NCBI GenBank assembly: GCA_021292165.1
Contig: CM037877.1
Location: forward strand, 304,610,063 to 304,674,062
Source: Shinisaurus crocodilurus
Taxonomy: Eukaryota > Chordata > Lepidosauria > Squamata > Shinisauridae
Reading direction: 5' to 3'
DNA: 64,000 nucleotides
A program made the translations under genes and the position numbers. The notes below the pieces were generated by a model. The model worked only from the letters and a program-made list of their open reading frames with translations. It was not told where the DNA came from and did no database searches. Positions 33,059-43,188 of the stretch are shown in pieces (positions within the stretch are counted from its first letter, which is position 1; every line of letters starts with the position of its first letter).

Positions 33059-33193
33059 CAGTGTTCTCCAACCTTGGGTCCCCAGATGTTTTTGGCCTAC
33101 AACTCCCAGCATGCCCCAGCCAGCATAGCTGGCTGGAGCATGCTGGGAGTTGTAGGCCAAAAACATCTGGAGGCCCAAGGTTGGAGAACACTG
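33059..33193. mobile_element. 135-bp foldback hAT MITE with perfect target duplication
   Basis: Near-perfect palindrome from CAGTGTTCTCC to GGAGAACACTG, flanked by CTCTAATC on both sides (33051-33058, 33194-33201). Both arms carry CTACAACTCCCAGCATGCC or its reverse. It is the type copy for the family in this window. Confidence 0.92.
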
Positions 33194-33569
33194 CTCTAAT
33201 CCATTACCCCTCTCCCAGTTTTCTGCCCCGCCCCCGCCAATGGACACTCAGCATTTTGTGGCCACTGAGAGGGCACAGTCCTCACTGGACTATTCATGTT
33301 GTTGCTCTTTTAGGTCCCCCCCCCTAAATATTTTTCGTACTTTGGGGTTCCCCTGAGCATGCTGATACCTCCTTCTTCTCTGTGGCCCCATTTGGTATAC
33401 AGTCCTGTTGGCACTCACCAGCTGATTTTGCTATTAGAGGGAGTGATTAACTGCTGGACTGAGCCCTCTGAGATTTCTTGGACATACTGTATGTTGACTT
33501 AATGATGGGAGTAGGTTTAAATGACCCACCAAAACCTAATATTGTGGTTCTAAGATTTTCCACTGTTTT

Positions 33570-34260
33570 GGTTTCCCGTCACAGCATATTTTATTTGTTT
33601 GTTTGTTTGTTTGTGACCCTTCTTATCCTGCCTTTTGGTCCCAAGGGGCTCTCACCGTGGTACACAAACGCACTTTAAATAAACAATATCAATCCATTTT
33701 AAAACAGTTATACAATACACACAAACACACACCAAAAAAAAAACATCGTTAAAAAACAAACAAAAAACACCACATTAGAAATATAACAGTTTCTAGCAGC
33801 AAGTACATTAATTTGCCTCCAAGGCCTTCACAAACAACCATGTTGTCATGGTTCGTTGCTTGCTGAAAGCTGAGCAGCAACTGAGTGAGCGGACCTCCCT
33901 TGGGAGGGAATTCCACGGTTCTGGCACCATGACCAAAAAGGCCCTGTCTTATGTATGCACTGAGGGAAGGGGAACATGGAACAGGGCCTCAGATTTTGAC
34001 CTGAGTGCATGAGTAGGGTGCATGAGGGGGTGAGCTGGCCATTCAGGTATCCTGGTTTCAGATCATTACAGCTTTAAAGCTCAAAGGTAGCATGTGAATT
34101 AGACCCAGAAATGAATTATAGTAACCAATGCAGATGGAATAATATTGGAGTTATATGCTCGGTGCAGCGAGCCCCACTTAGAAGAGGGGCTTCTGCATTT
34201 CAGACCAACTGAAGCTTCTGGACATGTTTCAAAAGCCACCCCATGTAGGGCATGAAGAAA
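33570..34260 (-). mobile_element. LINE 3' part, reversed (L2/CR1-like)
   Basis: The reversed tail TTATTTGTTTGTTTGTTTG is followed by TCCTGCCTTTTGGTCCC, then CTCCCTTGGGAGGGAATTCC and AAAAAGGCCCTGTC, and further 3'UTR text (CAGCTTTAAAGCTCAAAGG) shared with 21680-22395. Confidence 0.7.
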
Positions 34261-34469
34261 GCCCTGGGGGAATGAATGAATATCTATTTATCTTGAAAGT
34301 TGCAAACAAGTAGGCTCTGGATTCTGGAAGGATACTGTTAAACACTGTGGCTGCAATCCTGGGGTACCTCCAGCCCGTGGACCAAATTTGGCCCACACCG
34401 GGCTGTCCCATCCAGACTGCGGGACCAAAGCTGAAGCCCCTCCCTGAAGCCCCACCCCCTATATGATAG

Positions 34470-34664
34470 GAACACAGGAAGCTACCTTATACTGAGTCAG
34501 ACCATTGGTCCTTTTAGCCCAGTATTGTCGAAACTGACTGGCAGCGGCTCTCCAGGGTTTCAGGCAGGATTCTTTCCTAGCCCTCCCTGGAGAAGCCAGG
34601 GATCGAACCTGGGACCTTCTGCATGCAAAGCACGTGCTCTGTCACACTGAGCTATGGTCCCTCC
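34470..34664 (-). mobile_element. tRNA-derived SINE joined to a 5S-rRNA-like unit
   Basis: On the minus strand the tRNA-like head reads GGGACCATAGCTCAGTG and AGGTCCCAGGTTCGATCCC, with good A and B boxes. The body follows (AGAGCCGCTGCCAGTCAG), then the tail GGTCTGACTCAGTATAAGG and AGCTTCCTGTGTTCC. Immediately upstream on that strand is the 5S-like unit at 34665-34773, so the two form one 5S-tRNA chimera. Confidence 0.8.
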
Positions 34665-34773
34665 CCTACAGCACCTGGTATTCCAAGGCTGGTCAACCAT
34701 CCAAGTACGTACTAACCAGGTCTGACCCTTCTTAGCTTCCAAGATCAGACGAGATTGGGCTGTTCAGGGCTGT
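34665..34773 (-). repeat. 5S-rRNA-derived unit of a chimeric SINE
   Basis: On the minus strand it reads CCCAATCTCGTCTGATCTTGG, AAGCTAAGAAGGGTCAGACC, GGTTAGTACGTACTTGGATGG and GGAATACCAGGTGCTGTAGG, matching eukaryotic 5S rRNA in order to its end. Box A (AGCTAAGAAGG) is nearly intact, and box C is altered (GGATGGTTGACCAGCC where GATGGGAGACCGCC is expected). The 5' ~20 nt of 5S is lost or diverged. It is not a functional 5S gene. Confidence 0.8.
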
Positions 34774-34904
34774 TCAGCAGGGAGCAGAATCCCCATCGTT
34801 AAAATTCTCCACTCCTGCTATAGATACTGTACCTAGAAGTAAGACCCCTGGAACTCGGTGGGGTTGGTTTCTGAGTAGACATGGATAAGATTGTACCACT
34901 GATT

Positions 34905-35114
34905 ATAAAATAGGTAAATAATTGAATGGCCAAGCATAGATAGGTTTAAGACCGTCCAGCAAAACGTTTCATCTTCCATCTTACCCAGTAACACATTTGG
35001 AAATTTCAGAAATCTAAACTCTGTTACTGAGGAAGGCAGAGGCTGGGAGCATGTAACCGAACAGTCTTAAACCTATCTCTATGTAGCCATTCAATTATTT
35101 ACATATATTATATA
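34905..35114. mobile_element. MITE with about 45-bp inverted ends
   Basis: Left end TAGGTAAATAATTGAATGGC then ATAGATAGGTTTAAGACCGT is mirrored by right end ACAGTCTTAAACCTATCTC then GCCATTCAATTATTTACATA. No coding capacity. The A/T-rich edges hide the target duplication, so a Tc1/mariner link is only a guess. Confidence 0.65.
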
Positions 35115-35378
35115 AGCCTGTCTCTAAAAGTTAAGAAAATGTGAGCATTAAGACGCCCTTGCAAATAAGAATACAAAAATTATTCCCATACCAACACCAG
35201 CCATTTCTGGCACATCACTGGAGAGGGGGGGGGGGCAGCAGGTTCCTTTCTCATCCAATTTTTAGTAACTTACGTATTTTAATGTATTTAATGTATTTTA
35301 GTTTAAATTCTAATGTTTATTGTTTGAGTTATTTTGTAGACTGTACTGTACCCTGGCGTAGAACGCAATATAAATTTG

Positions 35379-35379
35379 T

Positions 35380-35425
<46 letters not shown>
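35379..35425. repeat. (ATC)n microsatellite
   Basis: About 15 ATC units, which explain the serine run in one overlapping open frame. Confidence 0.95.
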
Positions 35426-35426
<1 letters not shown>

Positions 35427-35539
35427 TTTCCCTTCCTGTTTGCCAGGGGGTGGGGGTGGCGAGCAATCCTTATCACAGGCAAGTAGGTGAGAGGCTGTTT
35501 ACGAGCTTGCATGAATCCCTTGATATTTTAGACCAGGGC

Positions 35540-35830
35540 TGTGGAGAAGGTAGGTCCGGATCCACTAGCAGTTCTCTTGATGATTTGCAGTAGATCAGCA
35601 AGGATTTCTGACTCCCAGTTGTTTAACAATAGCAACAACAAAATGACTCCCATCCACCCACACCCTAAATCGTACTGCCAAAAGGAAGAAAGCTTGGCGT
35701 AACCAGGAGTGGATTTTTGTGTGGAAAGGACGGTGAGCTCAGTTCTGTCCTGCTACCTTCAGAACAAATGCCTGGATCAAAATCCTTTCATTCCAAGTGG
35801 ATGTCTTTTGGAACAGACTCCGGTTGGTGT
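35540..35830 (+). repeat. Unclassified dispersed repeat, copy 1
   Basis: GATGATTTGCAGTAGATCAGC, TTGTTTAACAATAGC, ACAACAAAATGACT, GGATTTTTGTGTGGAA and CATTCCAAGTGGATGTCTTTTG recur in the same order at 45180-45410. No terminal repeats, tRNA boxes or coding frame that I can recognise. Confidence 0.6.
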
Positions 35831-36039
35831 ATCTCAGGATCCTAGTAGATTCTGGCACAAGCCCAACAGTGTTTTAGACATCGCAAGTAGCTCCACTGGA
35901 GCTTGAGGGACGCTCTGGGGCAGGCCCAAAAAGACATTTTAGTGCTTGAGGCAGAAAATCCAACACCCCCAGCCCAAGGTAACATGGGGCACCATCAGGG
36001 ACTGTATGGGCAGTTATCCCTTCCAGCCATATTTTAGAG

Positions 36040-36325
36040 CAGTGATGGGCAGAAGGTAGCTCTCCAGATGTTTTGGACTTCAACTCCCAGCATAGATTAT
36101 AGATCATAGAGTTGGAAGGAGCCTACAAGGCTATCGAGTCCAACCCCCTGCTCAATGCAGGAAACTAGAGGAGGGGTCTCCCATCCAAGTAATAACCAGG
36201 CTTGACCCTGCCCAGCTTTCCACGCCCAGACAAGCTGAGCCAGCGTAAGCCACAGCATTCCTGACCATTGGCCATGCTGGCAGGGGCTTCTGGGAGTTAA
36301 AGTCCAAAACATCTGCCCACCCTTG
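36040..36325. mobile_element. Palindromic hAT MITE split by a 5S-SINE
   Basis: MITE parts: 36040-36093 (CAGTGATGGGCAGAAGG, TTGGACTTCAACTCCCAGCAT) and 36259-36325 (TCCTGACCATTGGCC, GAGTTAAAGTCCAAAACATC, CCACCCTTG). The outer flanks TTTTAGAG and TTTTAGGG are an 8-bp duplication with one mismatch. The insert is flanked by CAGCAT. Confidence 0.8.
36094..36252 (-). mobile_element. 5S-rRNA-derived SINE nested in a MITE
   Basis: Minus-strand copy; the head GCTTACGCTGGCTCAGC lacks the first few bases, and the tail ends TATGATCTATAATCTATG. CAGCAT at 36088-36093 and 36253-36258 is the target duplication, because in uninterrupted MITE copies this text occurs once. Confidence 0.85.
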
Positions 36326-36329
36326 TTTT

Positions 36330-37100
36330 AGGGTGATTTTCTTTGATTATTAGTATTTTTTAAATAACACCACCAGATTTGAAATCACACTCGCAGGGCA
36401 TAATCCACTGAACGTGGAGCTACACAAGAGCAGCGGAGGTGGGGGGCTAGAGGATTTCTTCATGGATCCTGCCCTCCTGGGTCAGGTCTTCTACTCTGTC
36501 ACCCTTTATGGCATCCAGATACACCACCTGTGGTGCTTACTTCAATCTGGGAGGGGGGGGTGCTTCGAGTGTGTTTGGGATCAGGGTGCCCAAAATAAGT
36601 GGTTTGTGTGTTTGGGCGGTGGTGGCAGAGACTTATTTTTGTCTGAAGGGAGAACAAGTCTGGAGGTGGAACTGTGCAAATGTGCAATGCCTGGAAAAAG
36701 CTGGAAGAGGAGCCCACGCACGGGGGTGCGTGTGGTGGGAAATCTCATTGCCTGCTATCTGGGTAAGGGAGCTGTAGAGGCAGATAGATTTTTATATAAC
36801 CATGATAGCTCTGCCACTGTATGTTCTCCGAACAATAGAGCTAGCTGGAGAGGCAGCATTACATAAAACCCCTATCAGTCGGTCTCTATTGCCTTGTGTA
36901 TTTAAAGATCTTTACGGAAAGACCAATTTCTAATCTGACCATTTCTAAAGATACAGAGAGATGGGGTTACCTAAAGTAATGAGCTGCCGTGACCTGTATG
37001 CTCAGTTCTCTGAAAATCTTTGCTCGCAGCCCCCAAAAGCCTTTAAAGTGGCGATCTGGAACCAAAAGGAATTTTGCCCCATTGAACATACAAGGATGCC
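36330..37100 (+). other. Intron 1, unclassified
   Basis: No exon or element recognised. A G run lies at 36551-36558. Confidence 0.35.
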
Positions 37101-37103
37101 TAG

Positions 37104-37740
37104 GTCATGGGCCCATCTAGGCCAGCACTGTCAACGGGCAGCGGCTCTCCAGGTCGCAGGCAGAGAGGGTTCAGAGGAGGGCAACAAGGATGATAAAGGG
37201 ACTGGAAACAAGGCCCTATGAGGAGAGACTGAGAGAACTGGGCATGTTTAGCCTTCAGAAGAGGAGACTGAGGGGAGATATGATCGCACTCTTCCAGTAT
37301 TTGAAGGGATGTCATACAGAGGAGGGCAAAGATCTCTTCTCGTTCATCCCAGTTTGCAGGACACGGAATAATGGGCTCAAGTTACAGGAACCCAGATTCC
37401 ACCTAAACATCAGGAAAAATTTCCTGACTGTCAGAGCAATAAGACAATGGAATCAACTACCTAGGGAGGTGGTGGGCTCTCCCACTCTGGAGGCATTCAA
37501 GGTGCGGCTGCACAGACACCTGTCAGAGATGCTTTGACCTGGATTCCTGCATTGAGCAGGGGGTTGGACTCGATGGCCTTGTAGGCCCCTTCCAACTCTA
37601 CTTTTCTATGATTCTATGATTCTATGATCTCTCCTGGCGCCGGGTACCTAAGACATCTTTTTAATTGGAGATGACAGGGATTGGACCTGGGACCTTCTGC
37701 ATAAAAAGGGCATGCTCTCCACCAAGTTACGCCCCCTTCG
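37104..37740 (-). mobile_element. tRNA-derived SINE split by a CR1 insertion
   Basis: SINE parts are 37104-37163 (GCCCATCTAGGCCAGCACTG, GGCAGCGGCTCTCCAGG) and 37629-37740 (TAATTGGAGATGACAGGG, TTGGACCTGGGACCTTCTGC, CCAAGTTACGCCCCC). In the copy at 34470-34664 these two texts are separated by only ~30 bp. The CR1 piece therefore entered an existing SINE. Confidence 0.8.
37164..37628 (+). pseudogene. CR1 LINE 3' end with ORF2 C-terminus
   Basis: The + frame 37190-37537 gives EERLRELGMFSLQKRRLRGD, IALFQYLKG, LNIRKNFLTVRAIRQWNQLP and EVVGSPTLEAFKVRLHRHL. This is the classic C-terminal end of CR1 ORF2, and the frame is open to its natural stop. The short 3'UTR (CATTGAGCAGGGGGTTGG, GACTCGATGGCCTTGTAGG) ends in ATTCTATGATTCTATGAT, the CR1 octamer-type tail. 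It is 5'-truncated, so it cannot move by itself. Confidence 0.9.
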
Positions 37741-38440
37741 CAGAATCCTAGCGATAACAAAAGGATTTCATTTGAGCCTGGTTCTTGTCCGCCGCCCTGC
37801 CCCAGAAGCAAAGGGCGAATGCCAAAGAGGATGAAGCATATTCAAGCGGGGAGTACATATGTGGAGTGTATTTCTTCACTCCCAGCTGAGTAACCACAGC
37901 TGCCCGTTGCACATCTGGGATTTGGGAGCTCGATTTATAGGTCAAGCTTGAGCTATGGAATGCCTTTTTTTCTTTTTAGGCGTAGCAGCATATCAAGGCT
38001 CCTCCATCTGTACTTTAAAAAAAATGTCTTTCTATGCATTGTTTAAGCGTACCTGAGATCTGTGTGCCACATGGCAGCTCTGCGCATCTCACTGCATGGC
38101 AGAAATCAGGGAGATGAACTGAAATGAAGAAGAAGCAACACCTGTTATCGCACAGTACCTACTACGCTTAAGGCACACGTGTGCTGTAAAATGCATAGTG
38201 GGTTTAGGCCACTTTTACTGACGCGGCTCTCCTCACCCTCACCCCCCACCCCCTACAGTCCTGGGAATTGTAATTTACTGAGGGTGCTGAGATCCCTATC
38301 AGAGCTCCCTCGCACCTCCTCAGAGAACCGGGTTCCCTGGGGAGAGGCAGGGATGATTAAACCCATTTCTCTAGATATGCCATAGAGTTACATTGACATC
38401 AGAAGGTGACAGAGTTAATTCACATCATGTACAGCCAAGC
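37741..38440 (+). other. Intron 1, no feature recognised
   Basis: Unclassified sequence without an exon signature. Confidence 0.35.
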
Positions 38441-38448
38441 CACTAAGC

Positions 38449-38581
38449 CAAGGGTAGGCAACCCAGCGCCCTCCAGGTGTTTTGGATGACAACTCCTGTA
38501 ATCCCTGACTGTTGGCCATGTGGGCTGGGGCTGTTTCTTGTAGCCCAAAACATCTGGAGGGCGCTGGGTTGCCTACCCCTG
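38449..38581. mobile_element. Palindromic hAT MITE with perfect target duplication
   Basis: CAAGGGTAGGCAACCCAGCG and (reversed) CAGGGGTAGGCAACCCAGCG bound a foldback element. CACTAAGC is repeated exactly on both sides (38441-38448, 38582-38589). Confidence 0.9.
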
Positions 38582-38599
38582 CACTAAGCAGAAGCCATT

Positions 38600-39300
38600 T
38601 AAACTCCAGTTAGTTTCATACGCAACGTTTTCTTCCTCATGCGAGAAGCTCTGGCCAGCCTCTGGCGTCTGCTTGCTTGGCTGCTGTTAGCTTGTGAGCC
38701 ATCCCGTGATGGGTTCAGTTGACGGCAAGCTTGAACGTTTGTGGCAGCTGGAAAAGTGCCATCCTGAAAGGCGGCCTAAATATCCATTAAAATCATCATC
38801 ATCTCGGCCAAGGGAGTTCTTGCCTGCTGCATCCACAATCAGACATTCGCACTTTACATCATGCTCGAGAACGGAGAGAGGGCCTTCTCGCATGTGTGTG
38901 ATCTATCCTGGCAGGATCGCTAGCCTTGACCTCCAGGGCTCAGCTCCTTGATCAAGGGCCCCCGGTCCCAATCTCCTGTCATCCGCATTCCCTGTTTCAG
39001 GTTAAACATGGTGGCCATTTTGGTCATAACCAGTCATAGATGAACAGGTTAAAACCAACAAAGGGTCTCACGCCTGGCACCTCAGAGACTAACAAATGTA
39101 TTTTGACATAAGCTTCAGTGAACTAGATAGGGCGGCTTTCCCCAAATGTGTCAGACTGCAACTCCCATCATTCCCATCTCCCATCATGAAGTCTGAGATG
39201 GGGTACTGGCTTTTAGACATGCCAGGCGTGGGGTAGCTCATATCTCTGTGACGACCCTGCCACTCTTATGGCAGACAGGAAGTGAGGCCCGTGTGTCACT
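38600..39300 (+). other. Intron 1, mostly unclassified
   Basis: A degraded palindromic MITE piece (AAATGTGTCAGACTGCAACTC) is at about 39145. No exon is seen. Confidence 0.35.
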
Positions 39301-39307
39301 CTTGTAT

Positions 39308-39562
39308 TACAGTCATGCCTTGGGTTGAGAGCATAATTCGTTCCGGAAACGTGCTGGTAATCCAAAACACTCTTATATCAAAACAAAATCCCCCCCTAAA
39401 AAAATGTGCACAGAGATTTTTAATTTAAGCCGTACTACAGTACTTGTATTGCAAGACGTCGCTTGTATATCAAGTTTTTTAAAAATTAATAAATATTTAA
39501 AAATTTGCTTGTCTTGCAAACGCTCTCAAACCAAGTTACTTGCAATCCAAGGTATTACTGTA
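39308..39562. mobile_element. Tc1/mariner-like MITE
   Basis: TACAGTCATGCCTTGGGTTG and (reversed) TACAGTAATACCTTGGATTG are inverted ends starting with TA, as in mariner-type elements. GTTCCGGAAACGTGC near the left end also fits that family. The interior is A/T-rich and non-coding. Confidence 0.7.
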
Positions 39563-40187
39563 TTTCTATGGCTCTACAGTGGACTCACACCATCATTTTC
39601 TTGTATGTGGCAAAGAAGACAATTGAAAGTTACTTTTCCCAGGGGATTTTGGTATTTTTGGCTGGTCCAGGGGCGGAGCCCAGCTGGGGAAGCTCTCTTT
39701 TAACCTTTAAAACACACATACAACTGGGGATGGGAAAGGGAATTGCCTTGCAACCTTGTCTTTTGAGGCAAGTAAAAGAACCTCAGCTGGGCTGAGGGGG
39801 TTTTCTTGGCAATCTTACATGCAACATGTGCTTATTCGTAATAAAGTGCTCTGTTGTAATGTTTATGATCAGGTACTGTGAGCGTGCTTCCTCTTTCCCA
39901 CACCTCTCTCCATTCCCCCCCACCCCTTTTTATGCCTCGGCCTTCTTTAGATAGTAACGCCTTTATTTTATTTACTTTTGCAAGAATTCATCTGCTTTGG
40001 CCATTGGACATGTCACCCATGCTACGATTGTGTAAGTGCCTAACCAACCAATAACAATGTTGTGCAGGGTGGGAGTGCAGGGTTCAGCGCCAGGGCTGGG
40101 TCCCTGAAACATGTGAATTAAGAGTGGCAATGCGTATAGCCCGTGGTGACACCGGCTATTTGTTACCTACGTTGATATGCCCTATTG

Positions 40188-40565
40188 CAGGAGTGCAGAA
40201 CCTCAAGCCTGGGGGCGGGGGGCAAATCCGGCCTTCCTGGGGTCCCAATTCAGCCTTCTGGGGTTCCACAGATGGCCACATACCCTTCCCTTGGTCCCAC
40301 CCCCTTTCCTCCAACCACCGATCATTTGGTGGTGGTTTTTGGCTTTTGTGCAGTTTTTCCTCTGTGTTAACAGGTTGAAATGCCGCTCCTAAGGCTTAGC
40401 TACTGGCAGAAAGGGACTTCCAACTAAAATATGCTGGGAGTTTTTGGTATTTTGGCCCGCCCGCTTTGGCCTTTGCCCCCACCCCCACCCCACTGGAATG
40501 TGGGTCCCGAAAATTCCTCCAAAATGGCGTTCGGCCCTCAGGCTGAAAGAGGTTCTGCACCCCTG
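40188..40565. mobile_element. hAT-type MITE with perfect target duplication
   Basis: CAGGAGTGCAGAACCTCAAG and (reversed) CAGGGGTGCAGAACCTCTTT are the ends. CCCTATTG flanks both sides exactly (40180-40187, 40566-40573). This 378-bp copy defines the family also seen at 2748-3075, 12415-12864 and 41673. The open frames inside are chance. Confidence 0.92.
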
Positions 40566-40622
40566 CCCTATTGTCTGGTGGTTCCACTTTGCTGAGTGGT
40601 GAGATGTCCAGAGCAGCCTTTA

Positions 40623-40762
40623 CAGTAGGGTTGGGCAACTTCTGGCCCTCCAGATGTTTTGGCCAACAATTCCCATCAGCTCTAGCCAACATAACCAATG
40701 GTGAGGGGCAATGGGAGTTGTAGGCTAAAATAGTCTGGAGCGCCACAACTTGCCCATCCCTG
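40623..40762. mobile_element. Palindromic MITE
   Basis: CAGTAGGGTTGGGCAACTTC and the reversed end CAGGGATGGGCAAGTTGTGG are inverted repeats. The arms carry CCAACAATTCCCATCAGC and AATGGGAGTTGTAGGC. No clear target duplication. Confidence 0.7.
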
Positions 40763-40807
40763 CTTTTCAGAGTCAGTCTCCTTTGGATAATAAACTGCTT
40801 ACTTGAA

Positions 40808-41060
40808 ATGTATTTATTTGTTTGTTTGTTTAATATATTTCTACACCGCCCATCAGCCAAAAGGCTCCCTGGGTGGTTTACAAGAAAAAACAAACAGAAT
40901 AAAAACAATCATCTTAAAACCAAAAGTATCATTAATATAGAAATACAAGCACAATATAATATAATACAATAAAACAAAAGCAGCCAAATGAATCAGTCTG
41001 GAGGTACAGTAGTGATAATAAAAATTGGAATAAAAATGTACAGGTTGATCAGGTATCACA
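40808..41060 (-). mobile_element. LINE 3' tail, reversed
   Basis: TTTATTTGTTTGTTTGTTTAA, CACCGCCCATCAGCCAAAAGG and CTGGGTGGTTTACAAG form the reversed tail block also seen at 28270. Confidence 0.75.
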
Positions 41061-41299
41061 AGGGTGCAGAAGCAAGCACACAGGCAGGTCCCCCACCCCC
41101 CCACCCCAATTTACTCTTTTTCCAGTCACCTTTTAGCAATTTTGTCATGCAGCTCCAAATTCAAACTTCCCCTCTGACCCAAATTGTTTACAGCCTGTAC
41201 CCAGGCAGATGGGTGTGAGTCATATTCCAATATGGCTTTTTCAAACAGCATGATGGCCTATGAATGACCACTACAAGTGACTAAGACTCACCCAGCCCA

Positions 41300-41505
41300 G
41301 GGAAGGTGTTCAGATGACACAGCCTGATATTGAGTCATCTGGACCACGACAGTCTAGTTCTGACTGGAAATGGCTCCCCAAGGTCTCGGGTACGGGTCTT
41401 TTCCAGCCCATACAATCCTTTTAATCAGAGATCTCGGGGAAATGGATCTGGGACCTTCTGCATTCAAAGCATGGGCTGTGCTACTGAACTGATACCCTTA
41501 TGTGG
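41300..41505 (-). mobile_element. tRNA-derived SINE, diverged
   Basis: On the minus strand, AGTTCAGTAGCACAGCCC and AATGCAGAAGGTCCCAG form the tRNA-like head. GATTAAAAGG and GACTCAATATCAGGCTGTG form the body and tail. Confidence 0.65.
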
Positions 41506-41672
41506 CCATATACTACGATATGTGTTTTTTTTTAGTATGTCATTAACTCTGCTCTGAGGATTGCAGGGGCGGGGCATTATAAATGAAAGTCAGTCAATAC
41601 TGTAGATTACTAGTAGTGACGAACTCCCCTAGCACTGTGCTGATATCTATTCATACTGATTCCTTTCTCCCA

Positions 41673-42160
41673 GGGGTGCAGAATCTCTTTTCATCCCGAG
41701 GGCCGGATTCCATTTCTCAAGGGCCACATTCCACTGGTGGGCAAGGCCAAAGGCAAAGGGGGCAGGACCAAAACACCAAAAATACCAGCCTCTCTTTTAG
41801 TTTAAAGCTCTTACTGGCAGGAACTGAGCCGTAGGAGAGGCATTTCAACCTTTTAGAATGGGTGAAAAACAGAGCACAAAATGCCAGGAAACCACCAGCC
41901 TGTGGCTTACGCTGGCTCAGCTTGTCTGAGCGTGGAAAGCTAAGCAGGGTCAGGCCTGGTTATTACTTGGATGGGAGGACCCCTCCTCTAGTTTCCTGCA
42001 TTGAGCAGGGGGTTGGACTCGATAGCCTTGTAGGCTCCTTCCAACTCTATGATCTATGAAATCTATGAGATCATCAGCCGTGGGGGAGAGGAGGGCTAGG
42101 GAAGGGAGCGTGGCCATCTGAGAAACCCCGGAGGGCAGGATTTCCCGCCCACCCACACAC
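41673..42160. mobile_element. hAT-type MITE interrupted by a 5S-SINE
   Basis: The left end CAGGGGTGCAGAATCTC, followed by TCCACTGGTGGGCAAGGCC and GGCATTTCAACCTTTTAG, matches the 2748-3075 element. The 5S-SINE at 41898-42068 interrupts it, and ATCATCAGCCGTGGGGGAGAG continues beyond. The right end is unclear. Confidence 0.65.
41898..42068 (+). mobile_element. 5S-rRNA-derived SINE with CR1-like tail
   Basis: Plus-strand copy with GCCTGTGGCTTACGCTGGC, GAAAGCTAAGCAGGGTCAGG, CCTGGTTATTACTTGGATGGG, then GACTCGATAGCCTTGTAGG and CTATGATCTATGAAATC. The 5S box A is intact. Box C is broken right after GGGAGGAC. Confidence 0.9.
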
Positions 42161-42439
42161 ACACACACCCCTGCTTTATTCAGATGTCACAAATTTGAAT
42201 TTTAAATCGGATTCGCCCCCTTTTTATTCTGCCCCCCTCCCCCTTTAATAGCTCTTTGCTCCCTGGACAACCTTCTACGGTGGGCCAAATTCAGCACCCT
42301 CTGGATGGCTGGGGAGGGGGAAGAGAGCATTCCTGTTGAAAAGCAAAGCAGATGATTGGCAAATATATTTCAGAAAATCAGAACAGACTGTTTTTTCTAA
42401 TAACGGCTGTTTCATAGAGAGATGCGCTGGTGCAAAGCT

Positions 42440-42900
42440 TACTCTGGAGAGCCACGTATAATAGCATTATCTCTAGGTCTTCCTGCTTTAATCGGTTTAA
42501 TTGGTAGATTAATCAACTCAAGCTTGAGTTGATTAAAACTGGCCCCCTGCCCGATTAATCAGTGGCGGCAAATTTTAATTGGTCAGGCTGCGAGTTAAGG
42601 GCAGAGATTATTAATATTTTTGGAAGCTCTTTTGGTACTGTGTCTATCATGTAGAAGGGAATGAAACAGCAAATGCTGAAAATGGCCTTTCTGTCTTACC
42701 AGCGAGTTGTAGCTTTTGTTAGTAATAATGTTATTAAGTTAGTAATAATATTGATTTTGAGGTGATCGGCTGTTTTGCTGAAATTTCTTTGGCAAATGTA
42801 TCAATTAAAAGGTAGGTGGTTAATCCGCTATAGAGCCTTTTAACTGACTGCCAGCACTAACTATACAGCCATGATATAATTCTAGTTTGTGTAAAATATA
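42440..42900 (+). promoter_or_regulatory. Candidate intronic enhancer, homeodomain-motif cluster
   Basis: Repeat-poor stretch with many TAAT/ATTA words: TTTAATCGGTTTAATTGG, AGATTAATCAAC, CCGATTAATCAG, TTTTAATTGGTC and GATTATTAATATT. It contains a perfect 28-bp palindrome at 42509-42536 (arm TTAATCAACTCAAG). Density of paired/bicoid-type homeodomain words and lack of repeats resemble conserved vertebrate enhancers. There is no direct evidence of function. Confidence 0.4.
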
Positions 42901-42957
42901 GGGAGAAAAGCAAATCACGTCACTAGCCTGGTCAAACACAGTCCTTGAATATTGAGA

Positions 42958-43188
42958 GAGCCAGTGTGGCATAGTGGTGAGAGTGCTGGACTGGTAGACT
43001 CGGGAGATTCGGGTTCTAGCCCCCGCTCGGCCATGAAACTCACTTGATTACTTTGGGTCAGTCACTGACTCTCAGCCTCACCTACCTCACAGGGTTGTTG
43101 TGAGAATAAAATGGAGAGGAGGAGGAGGATTATGTAAGCCGCCTTGCGGCCTTGGGTTCCTTGCAGGAAAAAGGGCGGGGTATAAATA

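Noticed and set aside
32866..33327. 153-residue frame with a LGSPDVFGLQLPACPSQ segment, repeated elsewhere
   Set aside because: The segment recurs wherever the 135-bp foldback MITE occurs (also 3088 and 61866) and is MITE sequence translated by chance.
34590..34664. tRNA-like A and B boxes
   Set aside because: Embedded in a SINE body with a LINE-type tail; the cloverleaf is not complete and no terminator follows. Not a tRNA gene.
34665..34773. Possible 5S rRNA gene
   Set aside because: Box C is altered, the 5' end is missing and it is fused to a tRNA-SINE, so a derived repeat is more likely.
35379..35425. CRISPR-like array
   Set aside because: It is a simple trinucleotide repeat without spacers; the window is vertebrate and has no repeat-spacer structure.
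35141..35593. 150-residue frame with a serine run
   Set aside because: The serine run is the (ATC)n microsatellite; the rest has no recognisable motif.
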